A model generated the notes under the pieces. The model was not told the origin of the DNA. It worked only from the letters and a program-made list of their open reading frames with translations, and searched no databases. A DNA stretch of 64,000 nucleotides from Acinetobacter oleivorans DR1 (lineage in GTDB: Bacteria > Pseudomonadota > Gammaproteobacteria > Pseudomonadales > Moraxellaceae), in NCBI RefSeq assembly GCF_000196795.1, contig NC_014259.1, forward strand, positions 3,348,001-3,412,000. Reading direction: 5' to 3'. Shown here piece after piece: positions 8,976 through 17,239 of this stretch; positions within the stretch are counted from its first letter, which is position 1, and every line of letters begins with the position of its first letter. Both the position numbers and the translations under genes were made by a program.

Positions 8976-9081
8976 TATCCCCCCACTCAAGCACAACTCT
9001 CGCCTTGCGCTCGGGCAAAGATTATTAACCTTTGCTTATCCCACCACTCAAGCTTAGCTCTCGTCTTGCAGTCGGACAAAG
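8976..9081. repeat. Two diverged 45-bp direct repeats, period 61 bp
   Basis: Copy A (8976-9020) and copy B (9037-9081) match at about 37 of 45 positions (TATCCCNCCACTCAAGC, then CTCTCGYCTTGC, then TCGGRCAAAG). Each ends with CAAAG that can pair with a following CTTTG, so each copy leads into a small hairpin. They lie upstream of metG and explain much of a doubtful 70-codon minus-strand frame (8806-9018). They could be a dispersed intergenic repeat or a decayed gene. Confidence 0.6.
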
Positions 9082-9096
9082 CGTTGCTTTGTTTTT
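9076..9096 (+). terminator. Hairpin with T-run before metG
   Basis: ACAAAGC and GCTTTGT pair around GTT, followed by TTTT. It is terminator-like, but no rightward gene precedes it, so it may belong to the repeat or act in the metG leader. Confidence 0.4.
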
Positions 9097-9144
9097 CCTC
9101 CTTCATCAGTTAAAATCTTCCACCTTATAAATACGAATGAGAGA

Positions 9145-11220
9145 ATGAAATCCGTGCGTAAAATTTTAGTCACTAATGCCCTTCCTTACGCTAATGGTCC
9201 AATTCATATGGGTCATTTACTCGGTTACATCCAGGCAGATATCTGGGTTCGTGCCATGCGGGCAATGGGTCATGATGTGACTTATGTATGTGCGGATGAT
9301 GCTCATGGTACTGCCATCATGCTACGTGCTGAGGCAAACGGTATTAGCCCTGAGGAGCAAATTGCGAACGTTCAGAAAGAACATATTCGTGATTTTGATG
9401 GTTTCGGTGTACATTTCGATCACTATGATTCAACTCATAGCGATGCCAATAAAGCACGTTCAACAGATATTTATATTAAAAACCGTGAAGCTGGAAATAT
9501 TGCAGTTCGTCCTGTAACTCAATTATTTGACCCAGAAAAAGGTATGTTCTTATCTGACCGTTTCATTAAAGGTACATGCCCGAAATGTAAATCAGAAGAC
9601 CAATACGGCGACTCATGTGAAGTTTGCGGTACAACCTATAATGCAACTGAGTTACTTAACCCGCGCTCGACTTTAAGTGGTGCAACACCAGTTGAAAAAT
9701 CTTCAGATCACTATTTCTTTAAACTACCGAACTTTGCTGAGTATTTACAGAAATGGACCCGTGATGAAGGTCGCTTACCTGTTTCGATTGCGAACAAACT
9801 CGATGAATGGTTTGAAGCAGGTTTAGCAGATTGGGATATTTCTCGTGATGCACCATATTTTGGTTTTGAAATTCCAGATGCGCCTAATAAATATTTCTAT
9901 GTTTGGGTTGATGCACCAATTGGTTATATGTCTAGTTTTGAAAACTACATCAAAGCGAAACGTCCAGATTTAAACTTTGATGATTTCTGGAAAAAAGACA
10001 GTCAAAACGACGTTTACCATTTCATTGGTAAAGATATTGTTTATTTCCATGCATTGTTCTGGCCTGCAATGTTAGATGGTGCAAACTATCGCACTCCAAC
10101 TGGTCTGTTTGTAAATGGTTTCTTGACTGTGAACGGACAAAAGATGTCTAAGTCTCGCGGAACTTTTATTAAAGCAGAGACTTACTTACAGCATTTAAAC
10201 CCAGAATATTTACGTTACTACTTTGCTTCTAAACTTTCAGATAAAGTTGAAGACTCTGATTTAAATCTTGATGATTTTATTCAAAAAGTAAATTCTGACT
10301 TAGTCGGTAAAGTAGTCAACATTGCTAGTCGTTGCGCTAAATTTATCAACAGTAGCTTTAACAATACTTTGTCTGCTGAATGTGCAGAACCTGAGTTGGT
10401 ACAAAGCTTTATTGATGCAGGTGATTCAATCGCTAGTGCATATGAAGCACGTGAATTCTCACTAGCTATTCGTGAAATCATGGCGCTAGCTGATCGTGCA
10501 AACCAATATATTGACGAGAAAAAACCTTGGGCACTTGCTAAACAAGAAGGTCAAGAGCAACAGGTTCTTGATGTATGTTCAGTTGGTATCAATTTATTCC
10601 GTCAATTAGCAGTGTACTTAGCGCCTGTTCTTCCAACTTTGGCTGAGCAAGTTCAAGGTTTCTTAAAACTTGAAAGCTTTAATTTCGAATCACGTAAACA
10701 AATTCTTGTAAGCCACGAGATTGCACAGTTCCAACCTCTCATGCAGCGCGTTGATCCAAAAGCTGTTACAGCAATGGTCGATGCTTCTAAAGAGTCTTTA
10801 GGTACTCCTGCTCCAGAAGCAACTAAAGCAACGGCGAAAAAGGACAAAGCTGCCGAGAAAAAAGCTGCCCCTGCTCCAGCAGTGGGTGAAGCTGAAATTA
10901 TCGGTATCGAAGACTTCTTAAAAGTTGACTTGCGTGTTGCTCAGGTCATTGAAGCAGGTACAGTTGAAGGTTCAGATAAGTTACTTCAACTGACGTTAGA
11001 CGTTGGTGAAGCTGAACCACGCAATGTATTTAGTGGTATTCGTAGCCAATATGCACCAGAAGATTTAAAAGGTAAATTGGTCGTCATGGTGGCTAACCTT
11101 GCACCACGTAAAATGCGTTTTGGTATTTCAAACGGAATGGTACTTGCTGCTGGAAATGGTGAAGGTATTTTCATTATTTCTCCAGATACAGGCGCGAAAC
11201 CAGGCGATAAAGTTTCTTAA
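9145..11220 (+). CDS. metG: Methionyl-tRNA synthetase
   Basis: Charges tRNA-Met with methionine in the cytosol. The 691 residues have the full bacterial MetG1 layout: class I HIGH motif as HMGH (21-24), a zinc knuckle CPKCKSEDQYGDSCEVC (about 145-161), KMSKS at 333-337, the helical anticodon-binding domain, an Ala/Lys/Pro linker (about 553-583) and a C-terminal EMAPII-type tRNA-binding OB domain (IGIEDFLKVDLRVAQVIEAG). The start at 9145 gives the conserved N-terminus RKILVTNALPYANGPIHMGH. Essential; transcribed alone with a strong terminator. Confidence 0.98.
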   Translation: MKSVRKILVTNALPYANGPIHMGHLLGYIQADIWVRAMRAMGHDVTYVCADDAHGTAIMLRAEANGISPEEQIANVQKEHIRDFDGFGVHFDHYDSTHSDANKARSTDIYIKNREAGNIAVRPVTQLFDPEKGMFLSDRFIKGTCPKCKSEDQYGDSCEVCGTTYNATELLNPRSTLSGATPVEKSSDHYFFKLPNFAEYLQKWTRDEGRLPVSIANKLDEWFEAGLADWDISRDAPYFGFEIPDAPNKYFYVWVDAPIGYMSSFENYIKAKRPDLNFDDFWKKDSQNDVYHFIGKDIVYFHALFWPAMLDGANYRTPTGLFVNGFLTVNGQKMSKSRGTFIKAETYLQHLNPEYLRYYFASKLSDKVEDSDLNLDDFIQKVNSDLVGKVVNIASRCAKFINSSFNNTLSAECAEPELVQSFIDAGDSIASAYEAREFSLAIREIMALADRANQYIDEKKPWALAKQEGQEQQVLDVCSVGINLFRQLAVYLAPVLPTLAEQVQGFLKLESFNFESRKQILVSHEIAQFQPLMQRVDPKAVTAMVDASKESLGTPAPEATKATAKKDKAAEKKAAPAPAVGEAEIIGIEDFLKVDLRVAQVIEAGTVEGSDKLLQLTLDVGEAEPRNVFSGIRSQYAPEDLKGKLVVMVANLAPRKMRFGISNGMVLAAGNGEGIFIISPDTGAKPGDKVS

Positions 11221-11231
11221 TCTGTCTTAAT

Positions 11232-11261
11232 AAAAAAGCTTCCTAAATTGGAAGCTTTTTT
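11232..11261 (+). terminator. Terminator of metG
   Basis: AAAAAAGCTTCC and GGAAGCTTTTTT pair around TAAATT; it is symmetrical and could act in both directions. Confidence 0.93.
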
Positions 11262-11328
11262 ATTTTTGAAATATCAAAACTGAGTGAATTAAAATATTAA
11301 ATAAACTTAGGAAGCCAGTGCTTTCAAA

Positions 11329-11664
11329 TTATGACCACGGCCAGCCTTCACAAGGGTTATTAAATAAAACATGTATGTTTCCTAACTCCTCATTTGTTAA
11401 ATAACCATTTTTATTTTCATCTAGATAATGAAATAACTCTGTTTGCTTATTTTCGCCTTGAAAACGTTTATCGCTCGGCCAGTTGTAAGGATAGAAATCT
11501 TCAACGCGTTGAAATTCTTTTAGACTATACATGCCATCATGATTTAAATCATATTTTTCCTGAAAAAGCTTCCAATCTAAAGAAGCAGGCTCACATGCAT
11601 TTACCATATTCAAAATACAGTAAGTTGCATATCCAGCAAGTAACTTAATAGTTAGCTTGCTCAT
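11329..11664 (-). CDS. Small exported EF-hand protein
   Basis: 111 residues: a hydrophobic N-terminus (KLTIKLLAGYATYCILNMVNAC) that can act as a signal peptide, then two EF-hand calcium loops, DLNHDGMYSLKEF and DENKNGYLTNEEL, each with Asp/Asn at positions 1, 3 and 5 and Glu at 12. Probably a periplasmic or surface calcium-binding protein; partner unknown. The start overlaps the end of the upstream lipoprotein gene by 20 nt and has no obvious ribosome site, so translational coupling is likely. Confidence 0.8.
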   Translation of the reverse strand: MSKLTIKLLAGYATYCILNMVNACEPASLDWKLFQEKYDLNHDGMYSLKEFQRVEDFYPYNWPSDKRFQGENKQTELFHYLDENKNGYLTNEELGNIHVLFNNPCEGWPWS

Positions 11665-11833
11665 GATTATTCACTTGTATATCGGAAATTTTATAATCCT
11701 TTTCATGAACCGGAGTACCCACAATACTCATGGTCCGCTCATTTGCTGGCTGTTGCTTGCTCATTGTTCTCATCTCACATCCTGTAGTTAAGATGAGAAA
11801 AACTACAGAAATGCTCACCATTAGTTTTTTCAT
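11645..11833 (-). CDS. Small lipoprotein
   Basis: 62 residues with a lipoprotein signal peptide, lipobox LTTGC (Cys19), then a short polar, Asn/Gln-rich tail with no recognised domain. GAGG before the ATG supports translation. First gene of a two-gene unit with the EF-hand protein, so the two may form a small envelope complex (inference). Confidence 0.7.
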   Translation of the reverse strand: MKKLMVSISVVFLILTTGCEMRTMSKQQPANERTMSIVGTPVHEKDYKISDIQVNNHEQANY

Positions 11834-11934
11834 AACGTGATCCTCATTTCTTTTTGTTTTATTTATTAAGTTACCACTTTTAAAGTGTTTAAGTGCTAAA
11901 AAAGATATTTCAATTTGTATATATTTTACGCAAA

Positions 11935-11970
11935 AACAAAGCCAGACTATAAATAGCTGGCTTTGGATTT
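11935..11970 (-). terminator. Terminator after the second LysE-family gene
   Basis: AAAGCCAG/CTGGCTTT stem with an 11-nt loop and T-rich flanks on both sides; it follows the gene ending at 11996. Confidence 0.88.
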
Positions 11971-11995
11971 TTTAGATATTTTAATTAAAGACTTA

Positions 11996-12619
11996 TCATT
12001 TGAAGAAAATTAACTTTAAGCCTAATACACTCACAATACTTCCAGCGACTCGGTCAACGCCAGTTTTTGCTTTTAAGTACATCGTTCTAGGCTTCTCTGA
12101 AGAGAGCAGCATTGCCACACATGAGTACCAACCCGCATCAATCATAAAACAAATCACTGGTAATGCGACGTAGTAATAATTTGGGATTTCTTTTGGCAAC
12201 AAAGCAGTGAATACACTGGCTAGCACGACTGCAATTTTCGGATTACTTAACTGCGTAATAAGACCATAACGATATGCCTGTTTATAGGTCATTTTTGATT
12301 TGCCATCATTTTCCATGGCAATTGGTTCTTTGGCGTGTTTAATAATTTTAAAAGCCAGCCAAAGCAAATAGAGCCCGCCACCAATTTTTAAAATTAAATA
12401 AGCAGAAGGCACTGCCAATAAAACTGCTTGCAATCCCATAACAGCTAATAGGCCAAACAGAGCTGCGCCCGTTCCTGTTCCTAACGCTGTAAATAAGCCA
12501 TGTTTACGTGATTTAGAAATTGAATTTTGCGCTACATAAATAAAGCTTGGCCCAGGGCTTATTGCTCCAAGCATCAATGCCATCGCAATTGAAAAAAGAG
12601 GAATAAGGGACTCAAACAT
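11996..12619 (-). CDS. LysE/RhtB-family exporter
   Basis: 207-residue inner-membrane protein with about six membrane segments and the family signature SPGPSFIYVAQNS near residue 21, then LSNPKIAVVLASVF. Predicted exporter of amino acids or derivatives; substrate not determinable. TAGG upstream of the ATG supports the start. It is divergent from a TetR-MFS-HlyD efflux operon across a 178-bp spacer that contains a strong operator palindrome, so shared regulation by that TetR protein is possible. Confidence 0.88.
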   Translation of the reverse strand: MFESLIPLFSIAMALMLGAISPGPSFIYVAQNSISKSRKHGLFTALGTGTGAALFGLLAVMGLQAVLLAVPSAYLILKIGGGLYLLWLAFKIIKHAKEPIAMENDGKSKMTYKQAYRYGLITQLSNPKIAVVLASVFTALLPKEIPNYYYVALPVICFMIDAGWYSCVAMLLSSEKPRTMYLKAKTGVDRVAGSIVSVLGLKLIFFK

Positions 12620-12742
12620 TGTATTGACCTAGCATCACGCAATTGCGCGGTATTCTAGCAGCTTTTTATGACGCATATAAAAATGCAGAAGATATAAATG
12701 ATGAAAATTGAATTTTCATGTTTTTACAATTTATATCTTCAC

Positions 12743-12762
12743 AACGGACAAAAATGTCCGTT
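12743..12762. promoter_or_regulatory. TetR-type operator palindrome
   Basis: AACGGACA and TGTCCGTT are perfect 8-bp arms around AAAA. The site ends 35 bp before the tetR-like ATG, where a self-repressing TetR-family regulator would bind, and lies between divergent genes. Confidence 0.75.
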
Positions 12763-12797
12763 AAATATATCACCTTTGAAACTCCCCAATCGATGAC

Positions 12798-13367
12798 ATG
12801 AGTAAACGTCAAAAAATTGCTGCCCACAATCGGGATGAATTACTCAATGCAGCCGAAGAATGTTTTCGTATTCATGGCATTAATGTTCCCTTACAAGTTG
12901 TAATTGACCACGCTGGTGTCGGCAGAGCAACTTTTTACCGTAACTTTTGTGATCGCAAAGCTTTAATTAGCGCACTTTTAGAGCGTGCGATTACACAGCT
13001 AGAGCAAAAAGCAGCTCATTTTCAACAATTCGAGGACGGTTTATTTCGTTTAATTGAAGGACACATTGGGCAACTTCCCAAGCTCGCAATTTTGCAAGAT
13101 TTTTGGAGAGTAATTGATCGACAAGACCCAATTATGTTAAAAATTTATGAACGGCGAAATAATGCACTTAACCCACTGATTGAAAATGCGATAGAACAAA
13201 AATTGTGCCGAGCCGATTTCACTGCCAATGACTATGCAATGGTCACTGCAATGTTGGGTTCTTCATTTCAAGGACATGAGCCAGAAGAACAGACTCGCTT
13301 AGCAAAACGAGCAATTGAATTACTATTTCATGGTATTCAAATACAAAAAATTCGAGGGATAGAATGA
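12798..13367 (+). CDS. TetR/AcrR-family regulator of the adjacent efflux operon
   Basis: 189 residues with an N-terminal helix-turn-helix (about 10-55): RDELLNAAEECFRIHG, then HAGVGRATFYRNFCDRKAL, the typical TetR recognition helix. The C-terminal ligand domain is not assignable. Its stop overlaps the next ATG by 4 nt (ATGA), so it is co-transcribed with the MFS pump and HlyD adaptor. It most likely represses this operon through the palindrome at 12743-12762; the ligand is probably a pump substrate. Confidence 0.88.
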   Translation: MSKRQKIAAHNRDELLNAAEECFRIHGINVPLQVVIDHAGVGRATFYRNFCDRKALISALLERAITQLEQKAAHFQQFEDGLFRLIEGHIGQLPKLAILQDFWRVIDRQDPIMLKIYERRNNALNPLIENAIEQKLCRADFTANDYAMVTAMLGSSFQGHEPEEQTRLAKRAIELLFHGIQIQKIRGIE

Positions 13368-15007
13368 GTAAAACGCCTCGTTATTTAGAAACACCACCCG
13401 ACTGGACACCAGAAGAGCAACCGACTCTACCTGGTTCACCAGCAGCTATTGCGCATTCTGTACCTAAGCGATTTATTTACTTTTTTATTGGTTTATTTAT
13501 CGCCCTTTCGGCAAGCTTAAGTAATGGTTTTATTACAGCAAACTTACCCTTAATCCAAGGTGAATATGGCCTAACGCCTTCCGAAGCTGCTTGGCTGCCT
13601 GCGGCATATGTCATGGCAAATGTCAGTTCAAACCTGATTTTGTTTAAAGCCAGACAACAATATGGCCTAAGAGTATTTTCAGAAATAGGGCTGGTTATTT
13701 TTATTGCCGTACTGGTTTTACATATTTTTGTGCATACCTATGAAATGGCCCTATTCGCACGGGTTGTCGCGGGTTTAGCAGGAGCACCTCTCAGCTCTTT
13801 AGGTATGTATTACACCATGCAAGCTTTTAAAAAAGCAGATATGGCAAAAGGTATATATATCGCCTTCGGTTTTCAGCAGTTAGGGGTTCCCCTCGCTTGG
13901 ATTATTTCTCCATTTCTTGTCAGTACAGACAGTTGGTCTGTTCTTTACACCTTTGAGCTTGGTTTAGCACTTTGTTGTTTAGCCATGGTTGTTTCATTGA
14001 AATTACCACGTAGCTTACGAATTTATGTTTTTGAGAAACAAGATTTCTTTACCTTTGCTTTATTGGCTCCAGGTTTTGCCTGCTTATGTATTGTGCTCAC
14101 CCAAGGTCCAATTTTATGGTGGTTTAATAGCGAATGGCTCGCTTACGTCTTGATTGCAGGTTTTAGCTTAGTTGTTTTAGGTTTGCTCTATGAACACTAT
14201 CGCGCCAATCCATTAATTATGACACGTTGGCTAGGCGCCTCTTCAACCTTGCGTTTTATTTTTGGTGCTTTTGCTATCCGACTTCTAATGTCAGAGCAAA
14301 GCTATGCTGCTGTTAATTTCTTAAAAGCCATGGGAATGGGTCCTGACCAATTTGTACCCCTCTATGTTGTCATATTGGTTGGGATTTTAAGCGGAACACT
14401 TTTTAGTGCACTTACTTTTTCACGCGAACGAATTATCTTTCACTTACTTTTTGCAGAGTTCCTCATTCTGGTTGCTTGTGGACTAGATTATCACCTAACC
14501 AGTGATGTTCGACCTGTGAATTTCTTTGCAAGTCAGTTTTTAGTCGGTTTTGCTGGTGGTCTATTTATTGGGCCGTTACTTCTGATTGGTTTTGCCCAAA
14601 CTTTGGCTAAAGGTCCTTCCTATGTGGTGACTTTTATTGTGCTGTTCTCAGCAACTCAAACCTTTGGTGGTCTGGTCGGGTCTTCTTTTTTCTCGACCTA
14701 TCAACAACATCGTACACAAAACTATCAGGCAGAGATTATTAAAGATTTAGAACAAGCAGACCCTCTAGTTGCTCAAAGGCTCTCTACCTATCAACGCAGT
14801 GCATCAATCACGACTACTGACCCAGCATTACAAACAGCTCAATCCATGCGCTCACTTAACCAAGTGGTCACTCGTGAAGCCCAAGTGCGTGCCTACAATG
14901 ATGTTATTGCTTTAAACGGTATTTTTGCCGTCGCACTACTCTTATGGGGTGGATTTAATATTGCACGTAGTAAATATCTACAACGCAAAGGAATTAGCCG
15001 TCCTTAA
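13364..15007 (+). CDS. MFS drug transporter, DHA2 (EmrB/QacA-like)
   Basis: 547-residue major-facilitator transporter with about 14 hydrophobic segments after a Pro-rich cytosolic N-terminus. The first helix pair reads LSNGFITANLPLIQGEYGL, then TPSEAAWLPAAYVMANV, typical of the DHA2 family. Pairing with a downstream HlyD-type adaptor suggests a tripartite pump with an outer-membrane channel encoded elsewhere, like EmrAB-TolC. Substrates cannot be inferred beyond hydrophobic drugs. Overlaps tetR by 4 nt; 40 nt separate it from the adaptor gene. Confidence 0.9.
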   Translation: MSKTPRYLETPPDWTPEEQPTLPGSPAAIAHSVPKRFIYFFIGLFIALSASLSNGFITANLPLIQGEYGLTPSEAAWLPAAYVMANVSSNLILFKARQQYGLRVFSEIGLVIFIAVLVLHIFVHTYEMALFARVVAGLAGAPLSSLGMYYTMQAFKKADMAKGIYIAFGFQQLGVPLAWIISPFLVSTDSWSVLYTFELGLALCCLAMVVSLKLPRSLRIYVFEKQDFFTFALLAPGFACLCIVLTQGPILWWFNSEWLAYVLIAGFSLVVLGLLYEHYRANPLIMTRWLGASSTLRFIFGAFAIRLLMSEQSYAAVNFLKAMGMGPDQFVPLYVVILVGILSGTLFSALTFSRERIIFHLLFAEFLILVACGLDYHLTSDVRPVNFFASQFLVGFAGGLFIGPLLLIGFAQTLAKGPSYVVTFIVLFSATQTFGGLVGSSFFSTYQQHRTQNYQAEIIKDLEQADPLVAQRLSTYQRSASITTTDPALQTAQSMRSLNQVVTREAQVRAYNDVIALNGIFAVALLLWGGFNIARSKYLQRKGISRP

Positions 15008-15047
15008 TGGCTTTCATATTTGATGAAATAGAAATTGAGATTGATAT

Positions 15048-16175
15048 ATGTCAGATGATCAAAACAAACCGGAACAAACACCTGCTCAGGCACCCGCCAA
15101 CGAGCCAACACCTGCACCTGCACCTGCACCTGCAAGTAAACTGATTCCGACAAAACGCTCAACGTTGTTATGGATGTTAGGTGTTCTTATTGTCGGTATT
15201 TTAGTGATTTTATGGGCATGGAGAATCGGGCCATTTGCAACGAGTGTCCAGCAAACTGACAATAGTTATGTCAAAGGTAAAACCACGATTTTATCGTCAC
15301 AAATTAATGGTTACGTTAAAGATGTAGTCGTTAAAGACTTTGATCATGTCAAAAAAGGTCAAGTGCTCATGCATATTGATGCAACCACTTACGACCAAAA
15401 AGTAACACAAGCAGCATCAGGTGTTGAGCAAGCTAAAAATACCTTAGCTAATCAAACGCAATCCATTGCCCAAAAACAAGCTGATATTGTGGCGGCACAA
15501 GCCAAAGTGGATCAAGCCAAAGCTCAATATGAACTTTCTTTAGCCCAGCTTAGACGCTATCAACAGCTAGGAAATAGTGGCGCAGCTTCTAAATCTGAGC
15601 AAGATAAAGCCGCAGCAGATGCTGAAAATAACCTTGCAGCACTGAAGCAAGCAGAAGCCAATGTGTTAGTTGCAAATGAAGCACTTAAAACAGCACAGGT
15701 TGCAGAAGCTGGTTTAGAAGCACAAGTTTCAAGTGCTAAAGCACAGTTAGACCAAGCACAAACCACCAAAGACTATAGTGTTATTGTTGCTCCGATGGAT
15801 GGCCAACTTGGTGAAGTTAACCCTCGTGTTGGGCAATATGTAGCAGCAGGCTCACAGTTACTCTACCTCATTCCACAGCAAACTTGGGTGATTGCCAATT
15901 TCAAAGAAACCCAAATTGCCAATATGCGGATTGGTCAGAAAGCATGGTTTACAGTCGATGCGATGAAACACAAAAAATTTACAGGACATGTTGAGCAGAT
16001 CTCGCCTGCTGCGGGTTCCGAGTTCAGTGTGTTAAAACCTGACAATGCGACAGGTAACTTTACTAAAGTTGTACAACGAATTGCCGTACGCATTACTATT
16101 GATCCAAATCAGGAAGGAATGGAACATTTACGTCCTGGCATGTCAGTGGTTACTTCTGTCGATACAAATTCGTAA
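15048..16175 (+). CDS. HlyD/EmrA-family periplasmic adaptor
   Basis: 375 residues: a cytosolic Pro/Ala-rich tail (including a DNA stretch of CACCTG repeats near 15112-15136), one membrane anchor (about 40-62), a lipoyl-like half (TDNSYVKGKTTILSSQINGY), a long coiled-coil hairpin rich in Ala, Gln and Lys (about 120-235), the second lipoyl half (VIVAPMDGQLGEVNPRVG) and a beta-barrel domain. It bridges the MFS pump and an outer-membrane factor. Last gene of the tetR-MFS-hlyD operon. Confidence 0.92.
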   Translation: MSDDQNKPEQTPAQAPANEPTPAPAPAPASKLIPTKRSTLLWMLGVLIVGILVILWAWRIGPFATSVQQTDNSYVKGKTTILSSQINGYVKDVVVKDFDHVKKGQVLMHIDATTYDQKVTQAASGVEQAKNTLANQTQSIAQKQADIVAAQAKVDQAKAQYELSLAQLRRYQQLGNSGAASKSEQDKAAADAENNLAALKQAEANVLVANEALKTAQVAEAGLEAQVSSAKAQLDQAQTTKDYSVIVAPMDGQLGEVNPRVGQYVAAGSQLLYLIPQQTWVIANFKETQIANMRIGQKAWFTVDAMKHKKFTGHVEQISPAAGSEFSVLKPDNATGNFTKVVQRIAVRITIDPNQEGMEHLRPGMSVVTSVDTNS

Positions 16176-16207
16176 ACAGCTTTTTAAAGTTCTATTTAAA
16201 AAGTTAC

Positions 16208-16254
16208 AATGTGATCAATCATTATTTTCTCAATTTCTAATGTTTGATCACATT
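16208..16254. promoter_or_regulatory. 11-bp perfect inverted repeat flanking a start codon
   Basis: AATGTGATCAA (16208-16218) and TTGATCACATT (16244-16254) are exact reverse complements, 25 nt apart. The ATG at 16240 of the PLP enzyme lies in the loop next to the second arm, so an mRNA hairpin or a DNA operator could control it. Confidence 0.55.
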
Positions 16255-17121
16255 GCTCAATCAGTTCCTTATCAACATATTCAACTACCCTATCACCTGC
16301 ATCTCGACATTAAGCGGCTAGATTTAATTCATCCTCAAATTTCAGGTAATAAATTTTTCAAATTAAAATACAATTTGCTTGCCGCAAAACCACAAGCGTT
16401 ATCACGTGTTTTGACTTTTGGTGGGGCTTATTCAAATCATATTGCTGCAACTGCGTATGCAGCTCATCTTTTTGGCTTTAAAAGTATAGGCATTATTCGT
16501 GGTGAAGAATTAGCAACCCAGCCTCTTAACCCAACCTTGGCAAAAGCTCAAAGTTTAGGAATGCATTTACATTTTGTCTCACGCACTGAATATCGCTTGA
16601 GGGATGATGCAAACTACCTTCAACAATTACACAATCAATTTCCTGAAACTTTCATTATTCCTGAAGGTGGTTCTAATGAGCTAGCAGTACAAGGATGTCA
16701 GGAAATTCTCAGTCAAAGCGATTTACACAACTATGATGTAATTTGCTGTGCGGTTGGAACTGGAGGCACGATTTCAGGACTCATTGAACGAAGCGCACCG
16801 CATCAAAAGGTTCTAGGATTTTCAGCATTAAAAGGCAACTTTCTACAACAAGATATTATGCAGTGGACTAAAAAACAGAATTGGTCGCTGACAGATGCTT
16901 ATTGCTGCGGTGGTTATGCGAAAACTTCATCTGATTTACTGGCATTTATAGAAAATTTCGAAGAACAATACGCTGTACCCCTTGAACCGATCTATACGGG
17001 AAAAATGATGTTCGGTTTGTTTGACCTTATCAAAAACAATTACTTCCCTGAAGGAACTCGCATTCTGGCAATTCATTCTGGTGGTTTACAAGCAGATATA
17101 AGAAATAAATCACATCAATAA
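16240..17121 (+). CDS. PLP-dependent deaminase (D-cysteine desulfhydrase/ACC deaminase family)
   Basis: 293 residues of the fold-type II PLP family. Seen: LDIKRLDLIHPQISGNKFFKLKYNL with the PLP lysine in the NKFFKLK region, TFGGAYSNHIAATAYAA (the conserved SNH), PEGGSNELAVQG, and VGTGGTISGL, which cradles the phosphate. Members release ammonia from D-cysteine, ACC or related amino acids; specificity is not certain. An open frame continues upstream to 16045 inside hlyD, but family alignment places the start at 16240. No ribosome site; the start sits in an inverted repeat. It follows the efflux operon by 65 nt and may be read through from it. Confidence 0.85.
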   Translation: MFDHIAQSVPYQHIQLPYHLHLDIKRLDLIHPQISGNKFFKLKYNLLAAKPQALSRVLTFGGAYSNHIAATAYAAHLFGFKSIGIIRGEELATQPLNPTLAKAQSLGMHLHFVSRTEYRLRDDANYLQQLHNQFPETFIIPEGGSNELAVQGCQEILSQSDLHNYDVICCAVGTGGTISGLIERSAPHQKVLGFSALKGNFLQQDIMQWTKKQNWSLTDAYCCGGYAKTSSDLLAFIENFEEQYAVPLEPIYTGKMMFGLFDLIKNNYFPEGTRILAIHSGGLQADIRNKSHQ

Positions 17122-17239
17122 CTTACTAGCTTTTAGGTCGCATTATTCACTAGCGTGATAAATGTCTTTAGCATGACTAAGGCTCGGCATGATAGTATAT
17201 GCCCCCTTTTTAATTTTCAAGATTAATCGAGAACCTCTT

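Noticed and set aside
8806..9018. 70-codon minus-strand frame between the hydrophilin-like gene and metG
   Set aside because: Its first part is one copy of a 45-bp repeat also present next door, it has no ribosome site and matches no family I know; treated as repeat, not gene.
9000..9100. tRNA-like gene in the repeat region before metG
   Set aside because: Hairpins are present but there is no cloverleaf, TTCRANY loop or CCA-like acceptor.
15112..15136. CACCTG short repeat in the adaptor gene as a phase-variable tract
   Set aside because: Six-base units keep the frame, so copy changes alter only the length of a Pro/Ala linker; no on-off switching expected.
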